This document shows positions 57,629 to 64,000 of a stretch of 64,000 nucleotides of DNA, one piece after another. The translations under genes were made by a program, and so were the position numbers. Positions within the stretch are counted from its first letter, which is position 1. Every line of letters begins with the position of its first letter. The DNA comes from Streptomyces collinus Tu 365 (GTDB lineage Bacteria > Actinomycetota > Actinomycetes > Streptomycetales > Streptomycetaceae): NCBI RefSeq assembly GCF_000444875.1, contig NC_021985.1, positions 3,729,535 through 3,793,534 of the forward strand. Direction: 5' to 3'. Under the pieces are notes generated by a model that had not been told where the DNA came from, ran no database searches, and saw only the letters and a list, made by a program, of their open reading frames with translations.

Positions 57629-58528
57629 TCAGTAGCCGAACGCGCGGGCCGTGTTCGCGCCCAGGGCGGTCGCCAGGGCGTCCTCGTCGATGCCCCGTAC
57701 GGCGGCCATCGCGCGCACCGTCACCGGGATCAGGTACGGGGCGTTGGGCCGTCCGCGGTAGGGCGCCGGGGTCAGGAAGGGCGCGTCGGTCTCCACCAGG
57801 ACCAGGTCCAGCGGGGCGACGGCGAGCGCGTCCCGGAGGTTCTGGGCGTTCTTGAAGGTGACGTTGCCCGCGAAGGACATGTAGTAGCCCTCGCGGGCGC
57901 AGATCTCGGCCATCTCGGCGTCGCCGGAGTAGCAGTGGAAGACGGTGCGCTCGGGTGCGCCCTCCTCCTTGAGGACGCGCAGGACGTCGGCGTGGGCGTC
58001 GCGGTCGTGGATGACGAGGGTCTTGCCGTGCCGCTTGGCGATCTCGATGTGGGCGCGGAACGAGCGCTCCTGGGCGGCCTTGCCGTCGGGGCCGGTGCGG
58101 AAGTGGTCGAGGCCGGTCTCGCCGACGCCCCTGACCTGGGGCAGCGCGGCCAGCCGGTCGATCTCGGCGAGGGCCTCGTCGAGCGCCGCGTCGCCGCCGG
58201 GCTCGCGCGCGCCCTGCCGCGACCAGCCGTCGGGGTCGCCGTGGACGATGCGCGGCGCCTCGTTGGGGTGAAGGGCGACGGTCGCGTGGACGCCGGCGTG
58301 CGCCGCGGCGGTCTCGGCGGCCCAGCGGGAGCCCGCGAGGTCGCAGCCGACCTGGACGACCGTCGTCACGCCCACGGAGGCGGCCTTGGCGAGGCCTTCC
58401 TCGACGCTGCCGGACTGCATGTCGAGGTGGGTGTGAGAGTCGGCGACGGGCACCCGCAGGGGTGCCGGGAGCGGCGGAGCCGCAGTCTTGTCGTCCTTTT
58501 GTGCGGCGCGGCCGGCGTTCGAAGGCAT
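57629..58528 (-). CDS. tatD: TatD family metal-dependent deoxyribonuclease
   Basis: 299 residues. Metal ligands: ADSHTHLDM (H32, H34), GETGLDH, VIHDRDAH (His), FHCYSG (His) and LVETDAPFL (terminal Asp). These are the ordered TatD/amidohydrolase motifs. A 3' exonuclease or D-tyrosyl-type hydrolase role is known for the family. ATG 58528. It lies in the usual tatD-rpf-rsmA-ispE neighbourhood, 171 bases after which rpfB begins from its own promoter. Confidence 0.95.
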   Translation of the reverse strand: MPSNAGRAAQKDDKTAAPPLPAPLRVPVADSHTHLDMQSGSVEEGLAKAASVGVTTVVQVGCDLAGSRWAAETAAAHAGVHATVALHPNEAPRIVHGDPDGWSRQGAREPGGDAALDEALAEIDRLAALPQVRGVGETGLDHFRTGPDGKAAQERSFRAHIEIAKRHGKTLVIHDRDAHADVLRVLKEEGAPERTVFHCYSGDAEMAEICAREGYYMSFAGNVTFKNAQNLRDALAVAPLDLVLVETDAPFLTPAPYRGRPNAPYLIPVTVRAMAAVRGIDEDALATALGANTARAFGY

Positions 58529-58608
58529 GCTCCGATCCTACGAAAGGGGGACGCTCTCGAACGCCGGTGTCCCGCCCGGGCGGGGTGCTCCCGCCCGGGG
58601 TGCTGCGC

Positions 58609-59034
58609 TCAGCTCGCGCGGCGCTGGAAAGGGTGCAGGAGATCGGACAGGTGCCAGTGGTGCGGTTCCCTGGCCCGCTCCGGCACCTGCGGGGTGGACT
58701 GTCCAGGCACCTGCGGCGTCTCGACCGGCCCCGCCTGCGGCACCCGGTGCTGCCGTTCGGCGGCACCGCGCACCGACGAGACCTGGCCCGCGCGCATGAT
58801 CCTGACGACGTGTCCGTCGCAGTTCTGGCACGCGGGCCGGCTCAACGGGGACGGGACGACCCGGTCGTCGGCCACGTACGTCACGAACGCCTGTCCGTGC
58901 AGGTCCGTGTGGTGCTCTATCGCGTACGACTGTTCCCACCCGTGCCCGCACCGCATGCAGGCGAACGCGTACGACTCGTGAACGACGGCGGCGGCGGTGC
59001 CGCGAAGGCCGGTCCGCCCTGCGATCTCACTCAT
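58609..59034 (-). CDS. Zinc-ribbon hypothetical protein (141 aa)
   Basis: Two CxxC knuckles, FACMRCGHGWEQSY (about residues 25-38) and PACQNCDGHVVRIM (about 66-79), should bind one zinc. The rest is Pro/Gln/Val-rich (VPGQSTPQVPERARE), ending with HHWHLSDLLHPFQRR. ATG 59034 has AGAGGAG 6 bases upstream. Soluble; role unknown, perhaps nucleic-acid binding. Same strand as tatD, 80 bases upstream of it. Confidence 0.8.
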   Translation of the reverse strand: MSEIAGRTGLRGTAAAVVHESYAFACMRCGHGWEQSYAIEHHTDLHGQAFVTYVADDRVVPSPLSRPACQNCDGHVVRIMRAGQVSSVRGAAERQHRVPQAGPVETPQVPGQSTPQVPERAREPHHWHLSDLLHPFQRRAS

Positions 59035-59314
59035 GCCAGCTCCTCTTGTCCGCTGGACAAGCGCCCCGGGGCGGGTTCCCCCCGGAACCCTGGGGCGAGG
59101 GACGGGTGCGTCCCTTCGACCAGTGGACGCCTCCGCCGGCGCGAACGCATCAGTCCTGTGGAGTGTTGGAGGCGTTTTGGATGTTCCTTGCCGAAACGGT
59201 CCTCCGCGTGGGGTCCGGGCTTTGCCTTCGCAGGCCGCCTTTTGCCCGCGCATGGGGCGCACGCTCACCCGAGAAGAGTCCTGCTCAGAGGGCGTGCGCG
59301 CGGGTCGGGCGCGG

Positions 59315-60166
59315 TCAGAGCGCCCCCTCCTTCTTCGCGGCGACCACCGCGTCGAACACCGTCCGCTTGGGCAGTCCGGCCGCCGCCGCCACCGCCGCGA
59401 TGGCCTCCTTGCGGCGCTCGCCGGCCTCTTCCCGGACGCGCACCCGCCGGACCAGTTCCTCGGCGTCGAGCTCCTCGGGCCCGGCCTCGGGGGCGCCCTC
59501 GACGACGACGGTGATCTCCCCGCGCACGCCCTCGGCGGCCCACCGCGCCAGCTCGTCCAGCGGGCCCCGCCTGACCTCCTCGTAGGTCTTGGTCAGCTCG
59601 CGGCAGACGGCGGCCCGCCGGTCGGCGCCGAAGACCTCGGCCATGGCGGCGAGGGTGTCGTCGAGCCGGTGCGGGGCCTCGAAGTAGACGAGCGTGCGCC
59701 GCTCGGCGGCGACCTCCCGCAGCCGGGACAGCCGTTCGCCGGCCTTGCGCGGCAGGAAGCCCTCGAAGCAGAACCGGTCGACGGGCAGCCCGGACAGCGC
59801 CAGTGCGGTGAGCACGGCGGACGGCCCGGGGACGGCGGTGACCCGGACGTCCTTCTCCACGGCGGCGGCGACCAGCCGGTAGCCGGGGTCGGAGACCGAC
59901 GGCATGCCCGCGTCGGTCACCAGCAGCACGCGCGCGCCGCCGAGCAGCTCCTCGACGAGTTCGGGGGTGCGGGCGGCCTCGTTGCCCTCGAAGTAGGACA
60001 CGACGCGGCCCTTGGGGGACACGCCGAGCGCCTGGGTGAGCCGGCGCAGCCGCCGCGTGTCCTCGGCGGCGACGACGTCGGCTCCCGCCAGCTCCTCGGC
60101 CAGCCGGGGCGGCGCGTCCGCGATGTCGCCGATGGGAGTACCTGCCAGGACAAGGGTTCCAGTCAC
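59315..60166 (-). CDS. rsmI: 16S rRNA (cytidine-2'-O-)methyltransferase
   Basis: 283 residues. Tetrapyrrole-methylase fold: GTLVLAGTPIGDIADAPPRL at the start, VVAAEDTRR, VSYFEGNEAARTPEL, LVTDAGMPSVSDPGYRLV and VPGPSAVLTALALSGLP. All are RsmI signatures; it 2'-O-methylates C1402. GTG 60166 follows GAGG by about 8 bases. Divergent from the mannosyltransferase gene across a 105-base gap. Confidence 0.96.
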   Translation of the reverse strand: MTGTLVLAGTPIGDIADAPPRLAEELAGADVVAAEDTRRLRRLTQALGVSPKGRVVSYFEGNEAARTPELVEELLGGARVLLVTDAGMPSVSDPGYRLVAAAVEKDVRVTAVPGPSAVLTALALSGLPVDRFCFEGFLPRKAGERLSRLREVAAERRTLVYFEAPHRLDDTLAAMAEVFGADRRAAVCRELTKTYEEVRRGPLDELARWAAEGVRGEITVVVEGAPEAGPEELDAEELVRRVRVREEAGERRKEAIAAVAAAAGLPKRTVFDAVVAAKKEGAL

Positions 60167-60271
60167 GTCCCCATCCTCGCAGGCGCTCGCGGGCCGGGCG
60201 GAATGCGGCCGTGTCCCGACCGGTACCGCCATGCACGGGACTCACACAGATCGGTTCCCTACGATGGCGCG

Positions 60272-62020
60272 GTGACCAGTACCGCGTCCTCCACGGACCT
60301 CCGGCAGGGCCAGGCACCGCACGACCGGCGGACGCCGTGGCAGCAGCGGCTGCGCCGCTTCGGCTACACGCCCGCCACGGACGCGCCCGCCGGCGACGTA
60401 CGGGACCGGCTGGTGCCGCCGTACACGGCGCCGAGCCCGCGCCTGTGGCAGGCCCTGGGGGCGCCGCCGGTGCTCGCGGACCGGATCACGCGCTGGTCGG
60501 GCTGGGCCGGTCCGCTGCTGGTCACCCTGATGGCGGGCGTGATGCGGTTCTGGAACCTGGGCAGCCCCCGGGCGGTGATATTCGACGAGACGTACTACGC
60601 CAAGGACGCCTGGGCGCTCGTCCACCGCGGGTTCGAGGTCAACTGGGACAAGAACGCCAACGACCTCGTGCTGCAGTCGCACGGCCACCTCACGATCCCC
60701 GCGGACGCCGCGTACGTCGTGCACCCGCCGGTGGGCAAGTACGTCATCGGCCTGGGCGAGCTGATGTTCGGGTTCGACCCGTTCGGCTGGCGGTTCATGA
60801 CGGCGCTGCTCGGCACCCTGTCCGTGCTGCTGCTGTGCCGGATCGGCCGCCGCATGTTCCGCTCCACGTTCCTCGGCTGCCTGGCGGGCGCGCTGATGGC
60901 GGTGGACGGCCTGCACTTCGTGATGAGCCGGACCGCGCTGCTCGACGGCGTCCTGATGTTCTTCGTGGTGGCCGCGTTCGGCTGTCTGGTCGTCGACCGG
61001 GACCGCTCCCGGCGCAGACTGGCCGAGGCGCTGCCCGCCGGGCCGGACGGCGTGGTCCGCCCGGACGAGCGGGTGGCCGACACGTTCCGGTTCGGATGGC
61101 GGCCCTGGCGCTGGGGCGCCGGGCTGATGCTGGGCCTGGCCTTCGGCACCAAGTGGAACGGCCTGTACATCCTCGTCGCGTTCTGCGTGATGGCGGTGCT
61201 GTGGGACGTCGGCGCGCGCAAGGTGGCCGGCGCCCGGCACCCCTACGTCGCCGCGCTGAAGCACGACACGGGCATCACGTTCCTCGCGACGGTCCCGGTG
61301 ACGATCGCGGTCTACCTCGCGTCCTGGACCGGCTGGATCCTCTCCCCGGCCGACGGCACCGGCGGCTACTTCCGCAACTGGGCGGCGACCGACGGCAAGG
61401 GCGGCCACTGGACCTTCCTGCCGGACTGGCTGCGCAGTCTGTGGCACTACGAGCACGAGGTGTACGACTTCCACGTGCACCTGTCGTCCCCGCACACCTA
61501 CCAGTCCAACCCGTGGAGCTGGATCCTGCTGGGCCGCCCGGTGTCGTACTTCTACGAGTCCCCCTCGCCCGGCGCCGACGGCTGCCCGGCCGACGCCGGC
61601 CAGAAGTGCGCCCGCGAGGTGCTGGCCATCGGCACACCCCTGCTGTGGTGGGCGGCCTGCTTCGCGATCCTGTACGTCCTGTGGCGCTGGGCCTTCCGCC
61701 GCGACTGGCGGGCCGGCGCCATCGCCTGCGGCATCGCGGCCGGTTACCTCCCCTGGTTCCTGTACCAGGAGCGGACGATCTTCCTCTTCTACGCGGTGGT
61801 CTTCCTGCCCTTCCTGTGCCTGGCGGTGGCGATGATGATCGGCGCCATCGTCGGCCCACCGGGCTCCTCCGACACCCGCCGCGTCATCGGCGCCTCGGCG
61901 GCGGGCGTCCTGGTCCTGCTGATCGCCTGGAACTTCATCTACTTCTGGCCCCTGTACACGGGGCAGGCGATCCCGATCGACAGCTGGCGGTCGCGGATGT
62001 GGCTGGACACCTGGGTGTAG
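60272..62020 (+). CDS. pmt: Polyprenyl-phosphate-mannose:protein O-mannosyltransferase (PMT, GT39)
   Basis: 582 residues with about 10-11 hydrophobic segments. The first loop contains the conserved acidic pair IFDETYYAKDAW (about 108-119), followed by VHPPVGKYVIGLGELMFG, both PMT signatures. It transfers mannose from polyprenyl phosphate to Ser/Thr of exported proteins at the membrane outer face. In S. coelicolor the orthologous gene is required for phage phiC31 infection. GTG 60272; TACGAT (60260-60265) ends 6 bases upstream and no ribosome site is visible, so the transcript may be leaderless. Confidence 0.95.
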   Translation: MTSTASSTDLRQGQAPHDRRTPWQQRLRRFGYTPATDAPAGDVRDRLVPPYTAPSPRLWQALGAPPVLADRITRWSGWAGPLLVTLMAGVMRFWNLGSPRAVIFDETYYAKDAWALVHRGFEVNWDKNANDLVLQSHGHLTIPADAAYVVHPPVGKYVIGLGELMFGFDPFGWRFMTALLGTLSVLLLCRIGRRMFRSTFLGCLAGALMAVDGLHFVMSRTALLDGVLMFFVVAAFGCLVVDRDRSRRRLAEALPAGPDGVVRPDERVADTFRFGWRPWRWGAGLMLGLAFGTKWNGLYILVAFCVMAVLWDVGARKVAGARHPYVAALKHDTGITFLATVPVTIAVYLASWTGWILSPADGTGGYFRNWAATDGKGGHWTFLPDWLRSLWHYEHEVYDFHVHLSSPHTYQSNPWSWILLGRPVSYFYESPSPGADGCPADAGQKCAREVLAIGTPLLWWAACFAILYVLWRWAFRRDWRAGAIACGIAAGYLPWFLYQERTIFLFYAVVFLPFLCLAVAMMIGAIVGPPGSSDTRRVIGASAAGVLVLLIAWNFIYFWPLYTGQAIPIDSWRSRMWLDTWV

Positions 62021-62185
62021 CCGGGGACACGCCGGCGGCCCCGGCCCGGCCCGGCCCAATGTCGCAAGCCTGCTACGGAGTGCCGGCCGGGGTTTCCCGC
62101 TGGGCGGGGGACCTTAGTGTGGGGGAATCGTTGGGGAGTGTGAGGGCTGCGGGGACCCTGGGGAAGGCGCGGAGGAACTGAGGCT

Positions 62186-63844
62186 GTGGGCAAGAGAAGG
62201 CGCGTCGCCGAGCGACGGAAGACCGGACCCGCCGTGCTCGGCGGGATGATCGCCGTGGTCGTCGGCGGCGCCGGCCTCGGTGCCTACGCGCTCTACGGCG
62301 GCGGTGCCGCGGCCGACGACCGTGCCTCCGGCCACAAGACCGTGAAGACCGGTCCGCCGACCGCGGCCGAGGTCCACACGGTGACCACGCGCTTCCTCAC
62401 CGCCTGGCAGAAGGGCAGGGTGTCCGAGGCCGCGGCCGCCACCGACGACCCGTCCGCCGCCACCTCCCTGCTCACCGGCTACACCAAGGACGCCCACCTG
62501 AAGGACGTCACGCTCACCGCCGGCACCGCGACCGGCGCCAAGGTGCCGTTCTCCGTCAAGGCGACGGTGTCGTACCGGGACCTGAGCAAGCCGCTCGCCT
62601 ACGGCAGCGCGCTGACCGTGGTCCGGCGGGCGAGCGACGGCAAGCCGCTGGTCGACTGGCACGCCTCCGTGGTCCACCCGGACCTCAAGGACGGCGACAC
62701 GCTCGTCACCGGTGCGTCCGGCACCCCGCCGATCAAGGCGCTGGACCGCGAGGGCGCCGAGCTGACCACGGCCGCCTATCCGTCGCTGGGCACCGTGCTG
62801 GACGGTCTGCGCGAGAAGTTCGGCAAGACGGCGGGCGGCAAGGCGGGCGTCGAGCTGCGCGTGGTGCGCGGCAAGGCGTCGCAGACGGCCAAGCTGTCCG
62901 ACAAGACGCTCGTGGAGCTGAGCCAGGGCACGCCGGGCACGGTGCGGACCACGCTGAGCCCGACCCTCCAGGCCGCCGCCGAGCGGCAGGTCGGCAAGCG
63001 GTCGCGGGCCTCGGTGGTCGTCATGCGGCCCTCGACGGGCGAGATCCTCGCGGTCGCCAACAGCGGGCACGGCTTCAACACGGCCTTCCAGGGCTCGCTG
63101 GCCCCCGGCTCCACCATGAAGATCATCACGTCGACGATGCTGTTCGAGAAGAAGCTCGTCACCCCCGGCGCCTCGCACCCCTGCCCCAAGACGTACAAGC
63201 TGGCGGGCTGGACGTTCCACAACGACGCCGACTCGGAGATCAAGAAGGGCTCGTTCAAGCTGAGTTTCGGGGCCTCCTGCAACAACGCCTTCATCAACTT
63301 CGCGCCGAAGCTGTCGGACAGCGACCTGACGAAGGAGGCCCAGCAGGTCTACGGCCTGGGGCTGGACAACTGGGCGATCGGCGTCCCCACGTTCGACGGC
63401 TCCGTGCCGGTGCAGAGCGGCGCGCAGATGGGCGCCTCGCTGATCGGGCAGGGCGGGGTCCGGATGAACCCGCTGAACATGGCCTCGGTGTCGGCGACGG
63501 TGGAGTCCGGCGTCTTCCGCCAGCCGTACCTGGTGGCGCCCTCGGTGGACCACCGCTCGGTGGCGAAGGCCGCGCGCAGGATGTCGTCGAAGACGCAGTC
63601 CCAGGTGAAGGAGGTCATGCAGTACACGGCGGCGTACGGCACGGCGGCCAAGGCGATGGCGGGACTGGGCCCGGACTACGGCGCCAAGACGGGCTCCGCC
63701 GAGGTCGACAGCCAGAAGAAGCCGAACGGCTGGCTCACCGCGTACCGGGGCGATCTCGCCGCGGCCGGCGTGGTCGAGGCGGGCGGCCACGGCGGCGACA
63801 CGGCCGGTCCGATCGTGGCGGCCCTGCTGAAGCTCGGCGGCTGA
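62186..63844 (+). CDS. Penicillin-binding protein, class B-like transpeptidase with NTF2-like N-terminal domain
   Basis: 552 residues. A basic start (MGKRRRVAERRK) and one transmembrane helix precede an NTF2-like MecA_N domain (TVTTRFLTAWQKGRVSEAAAATDDP). The transpeptidase motifs are STMK (S309, K312), SCN (364-366) and KTGSAE (501-506). No transglycosylase domain is present. It cross-links peptidoglycan. GTG 62186 has GGAGG about 10 bases upstream. Ends 9 bases from the stop of ssgE on the other strand; the pairing with a sporulation gene suggests, but does not show, a role in spore or septal wall synthesis. Confidence 0.93.
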   Translation: MGKRRRVAERRKTGPAVLGGMIAVVVGGAGLGAYALYGGGAAADDRASGHKTVKTGPPTAAEVHTVTTRFLTAWQKGRVSEAAAATDDPSAATSLLTGYTKDAHLKDVTLTAGTATGAKVPFSVKATVSYRDLSKPLAYGSALTVVRRASDGKPLVDWHASVVHPDLKDGDTLVTGASGTPPIKALDREGAELTTAAYPSLGTVLDGLREKFGKTAGGKAGVELRVVRGKASQTAKLSDKTLVELSQGTPGTVRTTLSPTLQAAAERQVGKRSRASVVVMRPSTGEILAVANSGHGFNTAFQGSLAPGSTMKIITSTMLFEKKLVTPGASHPCPKTYKLAGWTFHNDADSEIKKGSFKLSFGASCNNAFINFAPKLSDSDLTKEAQQVYGLGLDNWAIGVPTFDGSVPVQSGAQMGASLIGQGGVRMNPLNMASVSATVESGVFRQPYLVAPSVDHRSVAKAARRMSSKTQSQVKEVMQYTAAYGTAAKAMAGLGPDYGAKTGSAEVDSQKKPNGWLTAYRGDLAAAGVVEAGGHGGDTAGPIVAALLKLGG

Positions 63845-63853
63845 CCGGACGCG

Positions 63854-64000
63854 TCAGCCTCGTACGGGCTCTGCCGTGTAGGTCCGGCGCAGGAATCTGA
63901 CCAGCGTCTTCGACTCGAACTGCACCACTTCCACCCCGTGCGAGGAGTGGAACTCGACCACGGCCTGGACGCGTCCGCAGGGCCAGACCCGGACGTCGCC
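63854..64000 (-). CDS. ssgE: SsgA-like sporulation/cell division protein, C-terminal 48 residues; cut by window edge
   Basis: The reverse strand reads GDVRVWPCGRVQAVVEFHSS, then HGVEVVQFESKTLVRFLRRT and YTAEPVRG, and stops at 63854. GDVRVWP and the FL-RT pattern are hallmarks of SsgA-like proteins, which occur only in sporulating actinomycetes and control septum and spore-wall localisation. Position next to this PBP matches the ssgE locus in S. coelicolor as I remember it. The start is outside the window. Confidence 0.85.
   Translation of the reverse strand, partial: GDVRVWPCGRVQAVVEFHSSHGVEVVQFESKTLVRFLRRTYTAEPVRG

Overview
The window is GC-rich chromosomal DNA with strong G/C bias at third codon positions, frequent GTG and TTG starts, ATGA/GTGA stop-start overlaps and SsgA-like, Rpf and Mfd proteins. 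All of this points to a Streptomyces core chromosome. The gene order (mfd ... glmU-prs-rplY-pth ... ppc ... galTEK ... ispE-rsmA-rpfB-tatD ... rsmI/pmt ... ssgE) is, from memory, the order of the S. coelicolor SCO31xx region. I see no IS element, prophage, integrase, rRNA or CRISPR array; the single tRNA is tRNA-Gln(UUG).

Layout. 1-6 kb: the start of a Ser/Thr kinase coupled to a membrane protein, an HTH-methyltransferase-specificity fusion (orphan type I-like modification enzyme), two small exported proteins and a secreted DUF1524 nuclease. 6-18 kb: mfd, an FtsX-type ABC exporter pair, a DHA2 drug exporter, a DUF485/SSS symporter pair and a DivIVA-like coiled-coil protein. 18.6-24 kb: the most unusual part, a divergent cluster of nuclease and deaminase toxin-like domains together with SUKH-1, SUKH-3, SUKH-4 and Imm35-type immunity domains, several of them fused in one polypeptide and none with a visible export signal. 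24-31.5 kb: an orphan histidine kinase, an HTH-LAGLIDADG-like protein, tRNA-Gln and the glmU-prs-rplY-pth housekeeping run. 31.5-40 kb: ppc, a fatty-acid desaturase with its co-encoded TetR regulator, a methyltransferase/VOC pair facing a MarR regulator, a LuxR regulator and a GNAT enzyme.

40-46.4 kb: the Leloir operon galT-galE-galK, divergent from an SSS sugar symporter with a small membrane partner, and an atypical LuxR regulator. 46.5-54 kb: two tandem membrane-anchored PQQ-like beta-propeller proteins, an ABC-F ATPase coupled to an ankyrin/HEAT protein, and an intergenic array of 37-bp repeats. 54-64 kb: isoprenoid (ispE), 16S rRNA methylation (rsmA, rsmI) and cell-envelope genes (rpfB, protein O-mannosyltransferase, a class B-like PBP, and the end of ssgE).

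How the genes work together. The gal genes take up galactose and convert it to UDP-sugars. glmU and prs feed cell-wall and nucleotide precursors. The right end groups peptidoglycan remodelling and sporulation functions. Well-formed terminator hairpins separate many units. Several regulator genes carry inverted repeats in their own promoter regions (MarR, the desaturase/TetR operon, the methylase), which suggests autoregulation. Functional calls come from reading translated motifs by eye; no database search was run.
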